Shown: positions 36,009 to 47,863, numbered from the stretch's first letter. The stretch is DNA of 64,000 bases from Peribolospora baueri (GCA_029717555.1 JAMDHS010000032.1:62001-126000); one strand, 5' to 3'. The notes: a model not told the origin generated them from the sequence alone. Program-made: numbers and translations.

Positions 36009-37907
36009 TCACACCGTCAGCCTCCACCGCGCGCCCACACCCCGTCCTCCTCCACCACCTCCTGCTCCTCCCAGCCCGCTGCCCTCCCGCCACTGCTCGT
36101 CCACCTCGCCAAACTCGGCCCGAAGTCGACTGACGCTCGCCCAACCGTTCGCAAGCGCCCACGCGTCGCACCCTTTGGGCAACGAGTCGACCGGAGGCGA
36201 GACTAGGCAGCCCATCCCAGGCGGGCCAAACGTGAAGGAGAGCGTCGTGGCCTCCTCCTCCTCCTCCTCCTCCTCCTCCTCCTTAGTCGTCGCCACCCCG
36301 GACGAGGGCTCTTCTTGCACAGCAACCCCGCCTCCTCGTCCGGCGGGAGGAGAAGATTCGAGATCGCCTGCTGCGACGGGAGCACGTCCGTCCATGCTTT
36401 GTTTGTACAACTGTTGAACGAACAAGGAGAGGTGGCGCGATGACATTGAGATAATGACCGCCTTGAAAGAGAGAAGCTTTGTAGAAAGAGGCCCCATGCG
36501 GGAAACAGGCGTATGACCCACCTGTTGATACTCGTTTCTCCACACGCTTGTGAAGTAGATTTGAGGGTCGTCGACGATGGATGGCAGAAGAGGTATGTTG
36601 ATCTGTCGTAGAGAGAACCAGAAACCCGCTTTGAGAACTGGCCAAGCAAGCGGTCCACCACTTCAGGCGCGCTCACGTTATAAGTCGCCACCCCATCCTC
36701 CCAGCTTTCCCAGAGATTCTTAATGATCTCTACCGCCATGTCGTTTGCCTTTCTGACGAGCTGCAAGTCCACCTTGGGCGCGCTCGTCGCCGTGTTGCTC
36801 CCATCTTCATCATCCCCTTCCTTCTTCGTCACGCTTCCGCTCGACTCCTCCTTCTTGACGCCACCTTCGGCAAGACCGGGTTTAGAGGCGGAGGTGGGAG
36901 CAGGGAAGGAAGAGGCGGAAAAGTTTGGTGGCGGTTTGGAGAAATGAGCGTAGGAGACGGCTACCGAACGCACGCCGGAGAGGGATGCCGACAGCGCGGC
37001 TCCCAGCGTTCCTGAAGAGAGCGCGAACACGGAAGAGCTGTGCTTGCGCAACGAAGAGTCTTCTGTTAACGCCTGGCATGCCTGTGATTCGTTGAAAGCT
37101 CACCTGTTCCGACCCCAATTCGGTCCCGATATCACCAGATCGATCTTCTCTCCGGCGTATATGTTGAAGAGGCCGACATTGGCACATGTGCATGGCGTCT
37201 AGATACCAGCGATGGCAACGCAGAGGAGGACAGAACGCTACGTTGGCGCTCCCATAAAGGCTACGCCATCGACGGCTTGAGGGGACCGCAGAGCTCTGGG
37301 CAGCGTCGAGCCGAGCTCTGGCTCACTCACCCCATCTAGGAGCACCCACTCCCCAGCCTCTCCATCGTCCCTCTTCCTTCTCGTCTCGGTAGCCTCCACT
37401 TCGCGCCATCGCAGACCGTCGTCGTCAACCCATTCCGGGTAGTACCTGTGCCAAGGAGAGACTGAGTAAATTAAAAGAACTGTAATAGTGCCGAGAAAGA
37501 GAAAGACAAGCTCCGGTCCAGATGGGCTCTGGTCGAGGAATATCTCTGCCTACTCCGCCTCTTCCGTTCCACACACAGAACGATCACAGTGCTACCATCC
37601 ATCCCTCTCGCGCCTTGCCAAAGGAGGAAGGCGGGAGGCACAACGAACAAAGCTCCCTGAAGCGCAGTCGCACGGAAACGGAAACTCACCACCGCCCCTT
37701 TATCTCCTTCCGAATCTCGTACGCCATCCCTCCCCAGCTCTTCTGCTCGCTCGGTAAAACGACGTTGGCCTTCCATCCCAACGCGCGCTTGAGGGCGAGG
37801 TAGAAGGAGAGCACGTAGGGCGAATGTTCGGAGGGGGGCCCGTCGTCATTGACGAGCAGGACCGCTGGCACTGACGAAGGTTTTAGAGCTGAAAGCGAGC
37901 CGGCCAT
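36009..37907 (-). CDS. SurE-family 5'/3'-nucleotidase (survival protein E fold)
   Basis: Metal-dependent phosphatase acting on nucleoside monophosphates (family knowledge). The first exon starts MAGSLSALKPSSVPAVLLVN and carries the metal-binding hallmark LLVNDDGPPS, then LKRALGWKANVVLPSEQKSW. The next exon carries YYPEWVDDDGLRW. The third encodes NVGLFNIYAGEKIDLVISGP followed by NWGRN, the second SurE motif. Then FALSSGTLGAALSASLSGVR and SVAVSYAHF follow, with an Ala/Ser/Lys-rich low-complexity insert, and VNIPLLP appears further on. The C-terminus includes a run of ten Glu encoded by a (CTC)n tract near 36240-36290. About six exons. Yeast PBY1 fuses this domain to a tubulin-tyrosine-ligase-like domain; none is visible here. 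A second in-frame ATG lies eight codons upstream at 37931. Confidence 0.85.
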
Positions 37908-38939
37908 GTTCCTTCGTTCGGTTCGGTTCATGGGAGCGAGGTGGTTTTAATTCTGACGGTTGGCAAGGAGAACAAAAATTACCTGGTTGTTCCCGCGACA
38001 ACGAAAGAGCGGTCCGAGGCAGAACAGTGCGTCTTCCACTGGAAACTGGAACCTGGAGGGGGAGAAAGTCGAAGCAGGGAGTCCGATGGATCTGCTGAAG
38101 GAACCTATCAAGCGTGTTCTGATCCAGTGGAGAAGTGGTATGATCGGCAGTGCAAGTGGTATCACGTGCTGACGCAAGGAGGTGATGGGGTTGGGCAGAC
38201 GATATGCAAGCACGAGCTGAGTGTACAGACAGCACCAACGACCTTCAGCACAAACGTGAACGTGAGATCGTCGCCGCCGTGAAGCAGAGGCAAAGACGAG
38301 TGAAGATTACACAAAAAATCGACCAGCGGAGCACGCGAAAAAAAAAAAAAAAAAAAAAAAAACGGAATGGACATGGACATGGTGGCGGCTGCAAGGCCAG
38401 AGCTTTGGGACGCTATAAAGCTGGACGGTCTAGCGGCAGTTCGGTTGCAAAGGTATCAATGTTCGGTGTTGATCGTCATAGGTGCACACCCGAGAGGCTA
38501 GGAAGGCAAAATCTTGCTCAAGTTTGATTCATTGCAGGGCATCGTGATACTTTTGCGGAGGTCGTGTATGCATTCGCTGGAGTCCCCTCCGGTTATTCAG
38601 TCCCAGACATCCCTCTCCACAGCAGCTTAACGTATCTCAACCTCAAAATGGTCCAGTTGACGAAGCGAAAGGTCCACTCTTCAGCAAAAATTCCCTGGAT
38701 AGGCTGAAATAAGGTTATGGTTTTGCTCTGATTTTGCGTTATCGACTGGAGTCGCGTGATGACACTCTTGGCGGCGAAGCATTGCCGCAGATTAAATACT
38801 CCTGAGGTTGACGTCACAGTTTCCCCTCCGCATCGAGCGAGAAGCCGCTTCCGGATTAACTGGTTGTGAAAGACGGAATGCTAGCCAAGGCAGCTCTCGT
38901 AATCCGGATCTGCACGTCTGCACCTCATTCGACTTGCCC
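37908..38939. other. Spacer upstream of SurE gene with poly-A run
   Basis: About 1 kb containing a 25-nt A run at 38338-38362. The plus-strand frame after the A run (ATG near 38367) is short and unrecognised. No complete gene is supported. Confidence 0.5.
38338..38362 (+). repeat. Poly-A run (25 A)
   Basis: An uninterrupted A homopolymer in the spacer between the SurE gene and the IQ-protein fragment. Confidence 0.95.
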
Positions 38940-39327
38940 AGGTATGGCTCTAACCTCAAATACTACCACGAGGCGTGGACGAAGGGCGACAGCAAGGACA
39001 ATTTTTTTTCGATGGCTAGGCAGTAATCTTTCACTCACTTACTGAAGTTGTACGCCAGTGACTGACATGTGCGTCTCCGTCCATTTCCTTCGGCGATGTG
39101 GTCTCACCCAGGCTAGACGACGGGGAAGGAAAGGACCTGTCACTTCCAAAGTGCTCCAGGGAGCAGCTGGACAGGGAACGCATTACGTGGGTTGTCAGGA
39201 GGCTGCCTCGATCTAACGGACATGACGGTCTGACCTCGCTCTGTGCTGCTTCCCATCTCCATTTTCCACCGCCATCAGGTACCTCTCCCCGGATCAGCGT
39301 AAGAACTACCTCGTGAAGTCTGTCTGA
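38940..39327 (+). pseudogene. Fragment of a conserved fungal IQ-motif protein gene
   Basis: Three exon pieces read in frame across two plausible introns: RYGSNLKYYHEAWTKGD...NFF, then LDDGEGKDLSLPKCSREQLD and RERIT, then YLSPDQRKNYLVK and a stop. This matches the invariant core of a widespread fungal calmodulin-binding (IQ-motif) protein (pattern RYGSNL..YH..W...D..ENFF.WLD.G.GK...L..CPRE.LE.E...YLS.EQR.NYLVKVD). The family Trp before LDxG is absent. Real members are several hundred residues long and continue on both sides. Here I find no upstream exons and the frame stops right after LVK. Splice sites: the first intron runs from about 39019 to 39109, the second from about 39188 to 39279. A truncated copy or gene relic is most likely; a very short expressed gene cannot be excluded. 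Confidence 0.6.
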
Positions 39328-39335
39328 GTGGCTCT

Positions 39336-41927
39336 CTAGAAGCGAACGGCAGCGGACCGTTGGATGTTGTCAAAGGCAACCTTGTGGCCGACAAGGTCTC
39401 GGATGTTGTTGAGGCCGTACCTAGAGCGGAAGAGGTGGAAAAGAGGGATGCCCATTCAGGGTAATAGGTGGAATATCGGTTAGGCAATGGATAAGATTAC
39501 AAAACGGACAAACAGACAAGCGGCAAACAACGCACCTGATCATGGTGGGCCTCTCGAGCGAGAGACCCCACCCGAGGACCTGAACGTTCGGGGGCAGGCC
39601 CATGGGCTGGAGCATCTCCGGACGGAACATACCCGAGTTACCAATCTCGACCCACTTCTTGAGGCCTTCGTGGTAGGAAAAGATCTCTAGCGACGGTTCC
39701 GTGTATGGATTGTAGGCGCTGGGGCGAGTCGCGAGGGAGGGGAGCGAGTCAGACAGGCCGTAGACAAACGAACCATCCAACCATTAGCCAGACATAAAAG
39801 GAGAGGACACGGATCATGCGAAGATGCCTTAACTCACGGCTTGAAGCGCAAATTCGTAACGCCCATCTTAGCGAAAAAGACCTCCATGAAGCCGATGAGA
39901 TCACCAAGGGTGATGTTGTAGTCGGCTACCACGCCTTCAACCTGGTGGAACTCGGCCAAATGAGTGGCATCGACGGCTTCGTTGCGGAAGACGCGGTCGA
40001 TGGAGAAGCTGCCAAGTAAAGAGAATGCAATAAAGTTGGCCATGTCCTGATTTGAAGCAGAAAGATGCAGTGACGTACAGCTTAGACGGCTTGAATCCCC
40101 CAGGACGGTTGGCGATCTCGTAAAGCATGGCGGACGATACGGCAGTGGTGTGTGTTCGCAAGACGAGCTTTTCGGTCTCGGCGCGCTTGAATGGGTATCG
40201 GTATCCAATCGAACCATGGCCACCTTTTTCATGCACCTCAGTCACTCGCTTTAGGTAATCTTCCGGGAGAGCTTTGGCAGCCGGTGGATCTGTACGACCC
40301 AGAAGCATTGGAACATGAGGAGAGTGCCATACACATACCAATTTGTGAGGAAGCAGAAGACAGAACGAACGAGCTCACCTCGGATGAAGAAAGTATCCTG
40401 TAGTTCGCGAGCCGGGTGCTGCTGAGGGACGAAGAGAGAGTCGAAGCACCAGAAGCTGTTTTCCACGAACTTGTTTGTGGGCATTTCCGTGAAACTGAGG
40501 GGAGCCACATGATGAATAGAAACGAACGTTAGGGATCCATTAGAAAAGAACGGATGAGCTGCTGGAATGGAAATCCTCACCCCATCTCGAAGAAAATGTT
40601 CTTGAATTCTTCCCGAACCTTGAGCAGAGGATGCAAAGCGCCTCCGTTCGTCGGCGCACCTTCAGCCTCAAAGTTGTACTTCTTGAACGTAGCATTCTTC
40701 CAAAAACCCCTTATAATGTTGCAGAGGAAAGACGTGACCATTAGCGCTGGCCTACAAGCATCGTCAACGAAGCCCGTCAAACTCACGACTGCATCATATC
40801 CACCGTCAGATCTGTCTCGAGCTTCTCAACCTTTGTTGAGAACTTGGGACCCTTTTCCACCGAGAACCAAACCAGCTTCCTGTTGCGCACAAATATAAGG
40901 CGACGTGAAAAGTGGTCAGAACCTGCACGCGAACAGAATGAGATGAAAAGCGAGCTGAGGCGAGCTTACCGTTGCGTCACCAACTTCCTCTTCTTCAGCT
41001 CTGCAACGTTCTTCTCATCTCCACTTGGTGCTTCGCCAGTCTTTCGGATTGACAGAAGGTCCAGCCGGGTACCGTCCTCAATGGAAGACACCTTGATCCA
41101 TACAAGGAAAAGCAGAACACGAAACCGGGTGCCAGCAGCTTAGCTGCCGTCTCCTGGATACCAACACCTGCGCATGCCAACCTAATCACTCACCGCCTTG
41201 ACAAACGTTCCGTCCGCACGCTTCTCAACCCATTTATTACGGAAAGCTCGTGCCTGGCCGACCTTAAGAGTGTCTGCGCCCAACAGAGCCTGTATGCCGA
41301 GCGAACCGACGAAGCAGACTTAGAATTGACAGCAGGTGCACAGCGAGAAAGGACCCGACGCGGCATCCAGAAGAAGGCCTACCTTCAGCTCGTTCAGATC
41401 CTTTCCTTTGTCCGCCTCCTTCCCTGGCAACGCCTCCCATAGTCTCGCCTCGTGGCTGCCCTCTCTGGCAATTTGATGTCCTTCCGGCGAGAGCGCGTAG
41501 GAGACGGCATCGTTTAATTTATAGATCACCATCTGTAACGAAAATTTAAAGAGGATAAAAGAATAGGTGGCGTTGTTTGTAGTGCGCCATTATTCGGATA
41601 GAGTCAGTTCCAGGTGCCATCAAGGAGGATGAGGATAGGCAGCAGCAGAAAACATAGCTAGTCCTCTCCGTACAAAAAACACACCTCCCTGCTCGCCAAA
41701 CTGTTGAGAACACCTTGCAAGGCCAACTGCCATCGCTGGCGCTCCTTGAACTGCCTCTCGTCCTCATCAGAGTCAAAGGCCTCAGCGGTCGTAGCGCCCG
41801 CGCCGGCCACACCGGCGGGGTTGGCGGTGAAGGAAGGGGCGAGGGAGCGGGTGTCAGCGATGGAGCCGTGTGTATCGAGCTGGGAGAGAACCAGCTCTGC
41901 TGTCGGCTCGGAGGTTGCGACGGTCAT
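39336..41927 (-). CDS. FRS2: Phenylalanyl-tRNA synthetase alpha subunit, cytosolic (FRS2)
   Basis: Catalytic subunit of the heterotetrameric cytosolic PheRS, which charges tRNA-Phe. About eleven exons. Landmarks are: an N-terminal winged-helix-type region ([18 protein letters not shown] ... [40 protein letters not shown]); the class II catalytic core [53 protein letters not shown] and [36 protein letters not shown] (motif 2 region); [20 protein letters not shown]; and motif 3 [20 protein letters not shown]. The C-terminus is [11 protein letters not shown]. The start is the ATG at 41927; an in-frame ATG at 42041 adds a stretch unlike the family. Its stop lies 8 bp from the stop of the convergent IQ-protein fragment. 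Confidence 0.95.
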
Positions 41928-42690
41928 TTTGGGAAGGCGCCGAAAGGGAGGGAAGGAGCCGAAACCTGAAAGCGCTCTATTAGCCTGCAAGACGCCAGTC
42001 TCTCGTGGGCTGCCTGCAGCGAGAGCGATCGGAAGATACAAGGTGAGCGTGAGCGCCAGGCCCTCTTAGAGGCTTCGCAAGCCTGCCCACCTTTTTTTGC
42101 AAGCGACTATGAACGGAGGAAGGCTGAGAATGTCGGCGACCCAAGAATCTATCTTAGTTTAAGACCCTTCGGGATTCGAGTTGGCTCCCAAGAAGGTCGG
42201 GGGGGGGCGCGTACCGCAGCAATTTCTTCCCACGCACCCAGGGCTCGTTCGCTATTAGGCGAGCAGCTCACCACCAAACCCTTCCACGTCGATTCGGTTG
42301 ACTACTTTCAGAGACTCCAGTTCCTAGGGCAAGGGAGGCTCTTATTCCTTGCAGTGAGTGGCACCAAGCGTCTTATGCCAGGCAAGGAAGGAGGGCGGAA
42401 GGAAGTGATCGGAACAGGCGCGGATCTCGAGCCGCTGGCGACCCCGCTCTATCACGCACGTCCGTTTCTGTCTGGACATGCAAACCCCGGCGAATCAAAC
42501 TCTGTTCGGTATGACGAGCACCCTCTCCACCACTGCTCTTGGATCAAAAAACCGCGTGGACAGAAAGTGCACAAGCACTTTATCCGGTGATCGGGTATGA
42601 CATTCCAGGCAGTAAGATGAGGAAGGAGGTTGACAGAGATCGACAAATAGCGACGAGGGGACGGTCGGAGGAGCATACCGACTGCTGAGC
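41928..42690. other. Promoter region of FRS2 and 3' flank of the CHY gene
   Basis: About 0.76 kb between two minus-strand genes. There is a G run near 42197-42207. No tRNA or coding signal was found on reading. Confidence 0.5.
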
Positions 42691-43542
42691 TCAGCCGAGC
42701 TTGTGATGAAGGTCCTCCATTGCGCGACCTTGGACTGTTCGCCGCGGGTCCTCTTGCATGCGGTCGTCCTTGAGCATCCTACGGGTGAACCCGACAGCAA
42801 GATGAAGACAAAACAGCGAGAGCATGAGGAACCGCTCTCGCGCATAGCAGTGTTAGCCACGCTGAAAGAAAAAACCCACCGGTTGTCCATCCTCGCGTCA
42901 TCGCCTTCAACGCCGATCATAGGCTTGGGCGTCTTTGCCTCGATGACCTGGGGGACAGGAAGGGCAACAAACGGGTGATTAATCAGCCTTGGCTCAATGG
43001 CAGAAACATCGAGAGTATGGAATAGAGGCAAAGGCATAGACAAAGGTGCCGAACGCACGTAATGGTTATCGCAGTGTGGGCAGTATTCGTCGCTATCCTC
43101 ATATCGTTCCATGTCCTTCCGGAACGCCTTCTTGCATTTCTTGCAAATGAAAGCCATCTCCATCGTTTGGCGAAGCGGATGGTCGGACTGCTCTTGGTGG
43201 CATTCTGCACACTAATGGGACAGAGCGTGCGGTAGGTGGGAGTGGGGGAAGAGGAGGTAAAGAGTTAGTTTGACGAGGTCCAGAGATGGAGAAGGTGAGG
43301 CGCTGCGCTGCCGTGCACTCACGTCGAACCACCTCTTGCAGCACGGTGCCCGAATGGACACTTGCGCATTAAGAACGTGTTTGCTACAGGAAAGAAGTGG
43401 GGAGGAAGGGAAGATGACAGGAGGCCAAAGACATAGCCGGGAAAACAGCGTGAGCGTGGGCGCTTCCGATGAACTCGGCACAAAGCCTGATCGCCACCGG
43501 GACACCGTAAAAAAGGTCTTCCTACGGGCTTACTTACCACAT
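42691..43542 (-). CDS. Small CHY-type zinc-binding protein
   Basis: About 120 residues in five exons. Exon 1 is just ATG-TG, and the start is inferred at 43542 since MCKHVLNAQVSIR is where the homologous block begins. The sequence continues APCCKRWFD, CAECHQEQSDHPLRQTMEMA, FICKKCKKAFRKDMERYEDS, DEYCPHCDNHYVIEAKTPKP and MIGVEGDDARMDNRMLKDDR, and ends EDLHHKLG. The Cys/His ladder (CC..CxECH...H...CxxC...CPHC) is the CHY zinc-finger type with a C-terminal treble-clef-like pair; yeast Hot13, a helper of mitochondrial intermembrane-space oxidative import, is a relative. The usual first Cys/His pair of longer CHY proteins is reduced here, so the start could be wrong and an extra upstream exon is possible. 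Divergent from VPS52 (246 bp). Confidence 0.78.
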
Positions 43543-43788
43543 GGTCCTCGTGAGTCCTCCCCAGCGACAACAACTACTGCAGCAACTGCAATGGTCTTCC
43601 GCACGTACGTCGCGAACGAAGAGGAATGATGTGGATAACGGGACACGACCACTGATCCGGTCATCACCACCGAATCTTTCTAGAGGGGACGTGCATCGTT
43701 GCCGCAGCAACCAGCCCGCTCCTCGAGTCCCCGGAACCTACGAACGTGTCGTTCATTCTTGTGAAACTGACGACGAAGACACGACGAG

Positions 43789-46700
43789 ATGGTGGACATG
43801 GAGCTCGATCCAGCAGGTAAGCACAAGGGCACCCACCCTTCTTGCCTTGTTCAGGCGCTCAGTTGGGCGCAGTCGTTCTCTTCACTCGTCCAGCCTTTGC
43901 ATCAGCGAGCCCTCGTTGACGTCCGCATCTTTCTCTCTGTGCCTGTCTTTTTGCCCTTCCACCACGACAAGACTACGCTGCTCTTGCGGAACAGGCGCTC
44001 GGTCTTGGTAAGGATATTAGAACGGCATACGCAGAGGCGGCGATTAGGGAGGAGGAGGAAGAGGAGGTGGAAGACCGCCTATGTGAGTCCCATGTCGGGC
44101 ATCTGCTTTATGTCTTCAAGACAGCGGTACCGCACGCCAGTCTTTTTGCAGGATTAGGGAGCTTTACTGACAGGAATAATGTGTTATATTTATTTGTGAC
44201 AACTGCCAGTCATGGAACGGGCGAAGGAGTTTGCGGATCTCCATGACGAGGTTGAGGTGGGTGATACCTTTCCTCGGCTGCCGGAGCTTGAAGCTGGGTT
44301 CTGATTTCTTCGTACAAATTACCGCCTACTCTTTTATCCCACCTCGTTGATATTTAGTCAAGCACTGCCCTTCTCTCGTCACTAGAGACCTTCCTCGCCT
44401 CCTTTCAGAGCGACCTCTCAGCGGTATCAGGGGAGATCGGCCAGCTGCAAGAGAAGAGCAAGGCTATCGAGGAACGTTTGAAGACTCGGAGAGTGCGTTT
44501 TTTTTTTCTCTCGCACAATACTACAGCCCATCTGAATAGGCGGCTGGGCTTGTGAGAACGCGTTTTGGTCAAAGCTGTTTTGACCTCTCCGAACCAACAA
44601 TCTTTTTCTCTCGCTCGGATCAGGTCATCGAACGACCCCTATCCCTCCTCCTCACGGACCTGACCATCCCGCCTTCACTATTTACCACCATCTTCGACAC
44701 TGATCCCTCTGAGGCTTGGCTGCCGGCTATTGACTCGCTTGAGAAGCGATTGGCTAGCATCGGCACCAAGGGCAGGGTTAAAGCCTCGAAGGAGCTGGGA
44801 GATATCGCCGAGGCGTGTCGGAATATGGTGGGTTTGAGAGAGATTGGAGGTTGGAGGGTGGGGGAGTTGAGATACTGCTTCGAGCGATGTGCGGCTAATT
44901 TGCTCTTTTTCACGTGGCGCTGATCCACTTCTGCGCCTCCGGCCCTTTCTCGTTTTTCCTAGGCAGCGTCCAAACTTCGAACCTTCTTCCTAAGCCTTCT
45001 TAATCCCTTGCGAACCTCCACAACCACGAACATCCAAGTCCTACAAACCAGCATTCTTCTCAAATACAGGCCTCTCTTCTCCTTCCTACAGCGTCATTCT
45101 CCCCGAGTCGCCATCGAGGTGCAGAGGCACTACGTACATGCCGCGAGGACGTACTACGAGACGTGTTTTCGGAGATATGCAAGGGCCTTGGGCGTGATTA
45201 AGGTGAGTGCGCTCCATTCGTGTTGTTTAGAGGGACGACGGCTTAGGAAAGCTGAGCGAGTCGTTCGTTCCCTTCGATAAATTTACCAGGCCAGAGTGAT
45301 GGAGAAATCAGAACTCATTGGGAGTACTGCTTCCTCCGACTCGGCATTCTGTGAGTGTCGCATCGCATCCGATCTGGTGTACCTCGATCGCGTGCACTTG
45401 CTCAGGCTTAACGAGTCGGTCACCTGTTTCCTAGCTTTGGGAGGGTGGAAGGACGCGACGAGTCCAAAGAAGCCGGCGTTGGGAACAGACAGTGAACGGC
45501 TTGCGAACGCGAGCGCGGAAGGCGGCGGGATCGTGTTGGCATACATGGCTGATGAGCGAGAATATGTGAGTCCGGTCAACGAGCCCGCTCCAAGGCGACC
45601 GATTTGCTCTCACTTTTCCTCACTTAGGCTGCTTTTGTCCTTGCATTTTTTTTTCTTTCCACATTCCTTTCGACGATATTCAGAATTCACCGCCGGAAGC
45701 CCTGTTCCGCTCCATCAACCTCGTCCTCCTCGACAATGCCTGTTCCGAGTACGCCTTCCTTTTTCGATTCTTTGACTCTGCCGCCGTCCCCGCCAGCACA
45801 TTCTCGCCATCGGCGCCGAGGTCCGGCCTCACGTCTCCCACATCCGAGCTCACTTCCCTGTCCCCCACCTTGAGCCCTCGCAAGGGTGGGCTTCGTCTCT
45901 CACTCGCGGGCGTCATGAGTCCTGATAAGGCCGTGGCGGCGGCGGAGGCTGCACCGCTCGATGACAACGCATCGGTTACGAGCTTTAGTTTGAGAAGCGA
46001 TGCTGATCGTTTCGGAGGGGTTGGCGGGGGAGGAGCTGGCGTGGGAGCGGGGAGAATGGAAGAAGGCAGCGTTGCGAGTCTAAGCGCGATGGAGAAGGCG
46101 GCGGTCAAGGGGAGAGGGGCTGCGGAGGAGATTTGGAAGCAGGTGTGGGAGCCCGCCTTGTCTTACTGGCATGTGCGTTTTTGTTCCATCTGTGCCGTGC
46201 TCTGTTGTGCCATGTCCCGGGCATACCTCCTGCGGACGAGTTTGTTTTATAAGCTGACGATTCTGATACGGTTTTTGCTGATCCGTCTCGACAGACCTTC
46301 ACGCGCTCCCTCCTTGATCCCAGTCCACCTCCACTGATCCCGCTCTTGACGATGATCAGACTCAACGACGTCTGCCTTTCCCTCTGCGCCTCCCGAGGCT
46401 GTACGCCGCTCGAGACCCACCTGATGGGCCTCAAGCTGGAGCTTTGGCCAGCCTTCCAAAAGGACATTGGGGCACAGGTGGACAGCGTAAAGAAATTGAC
46501 CGGCGGGGTGACTTCAGGAGGTGGGGCGGGAGCGGGAGCGGCAGCTGCTGCGGAGGCGCTTGGTGTCGCAATGGGAATGGGCGGGCTCATGAAGGCTGCT
46601 GGGGCCGGTGGGAGTGGCCAGATCAAGGATAGCTTGGTGCAGACGGTAAGCAAGCGAATCATCCTATCCCTGTCGACACTTTTTGTTCCTCCTGCTGTCG

Positions 46701-47346
46701 TCTGTTTTCAACCGCGCTCTCATGCTCGCTCTTGCTTATACGCTCGGTCTTCTCGCCCCGGTTTTCTCCTTCTTCGTATCGTTCGACCGACAGGTTTGTG
46801 GACGATACGCTGCTCTCTTTACCTCTTTTGTCCGGCTGAACGACGAAAAGGACGAGGAGATGATCTTTGGCAGGTGCGTGCGCTCGTATCTCCAGAGGCG
46901 GAGAGGAGGAGGGAAGAAGGGTGGGGCACCGGGGGACCGTTTCTTCCTCCACTGGCGCTGATTTACATTGCATTGTTCTCTTCCTCCTCGCGCCCGCCGC
47001 CCAAAGCCTCTTGCGAATGCGCACTGAGCTGGAAAAGCTCATCTCTGCCCAGGTGACGAAGCGGGCGGACAAGGAATCGGACAGGAGTAGGAAACAGGCG
47101 CACATCATGATGATGGCCGAAACGGTGCTGCAGACGTTGAGCGTGAGTGGTCGAAAATCTTCCGTTCGCTCATGGTGGCGTACCGGTCCTCCCCGTCGTG
47201 CTGGCCAATTCTTCGTGTTCGCTATATCTGACGGCCGGCCCTTGCATCTTCGTCTTGTCGTGACGTTCCTCTCGCAGAGCGGAATAACGAGCCACCCGAG
47301 GTTACAAGCCGAGCTGTCACATTGGAAGGAGTGGTCCAAGGGTTGA
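43789..47346 (+). CDS. VPS52: GARP/EARP tethering complex subunit VPS52
   Basis: Subunit of the GARP tether that captures endosome-derived vesicles at the trans-Golgi. Exon 1 (43789-43816) encodes MVDMELDPA. Exon 2 begins near 43969 (DYAALAEQALGLGKDIRTAY). The conserved Vps52 helical core follows: VMERAKEFADLHDEV, LETFLASFQSDLSAVSGEIG, QLQEKSKAIEERLKTRR, VIERPLSLLLTDLTIPPSLF, then LLKYRPLFSFLQRHSPRVAI, YYETCFRRYARALG and ARVMEKSELIG. Later come LFRSINLVLLDNACSEYAFL, LTMIRLNDVCLSLCASRG, and the C-terminus ITSHPRLQAELSHWKEWSKG. Two low-complexity inserts interrupt the core: a Ser-Pro-rich one (about 45800-45930) and a Gly/Ala-rich one (about 46500-46630). About eleven exons. The exon pattern near 46640-47000 is the least certain part. 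Confidence 0.9.
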
Positions 47347-47863
47347 TAGGGGGGGGTGGACGATTTGCCGTCTCGCTCGGATTCGGGCGAGTGGGGCTTG
47401 CGTATACCCCGTCCAGCCGAGCAGCCCGTCGAGAGACATGGTATGGCGTCTATCGGCCGGCGCCCGTCCCATGCCCTCCTACCTCTATGTCGCTCGTAAT
47501 AATAAAGGGCAAATCAAATGATATCCTTGCCATCTTTGCATGCCTGTTGAACCTTGTAACCGTCTGGGTGGATTGGGGCGCCTTGGATGTGGATCAGCAC
47601 GCATCCCGGGTTGACGTTGTGGATAGGCAAGCGAGGGACGGACGGACGGCTAAGAGGCAGTCCAGGACAGACGCGGCCAGGATTAACACGGAAACGTGAA
47701 GCGGTGTGTGGAAAGCAAATCAAATCAAGTCGACAAGGGCGGTGGCGTAGACTAGTTCGGAAATTCTGCACACGAAAAATGAATCTGCAAGCGCATCTCA
47801 CTTTCACATAGTTTTGCGAAGAGTCCCACACGCCTCTCGGCGGGTGCAAAAAAATGAAAGTTT
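47347..47863. other. 3' flank of VPS52 and of the tRNA gene
   Basis: About 0.5 kb. It includes the oligo-T tail of the tRNA gene (read on the minus strand, 47849-47855). Nothing else is recognised. Confidence 0.55.
47849..47855 (-). terminator. RNA polymerase III terminator (T7) of the tRNA gene
   Basis: Seven consecutive T on the minus strand, starting 8 nt after the tRNA discriminator base. Confidence 0.85.

Noticed and set aside
38367-38457. Short ATG frame (MDMDMVAAARPELWD...) as a first exon of the IQ-protein gene
   Set aside because: It has a possible donor after RLQR, but no connecting exon with family similarity is visible before 38940.
42160-42300. B-box-like GGATTCGAGTT suggesting a tRNA
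   Set aside because: No acceptor, D or anticodon stems can be folded around it and no oligo-T terminator follows at the right distance.
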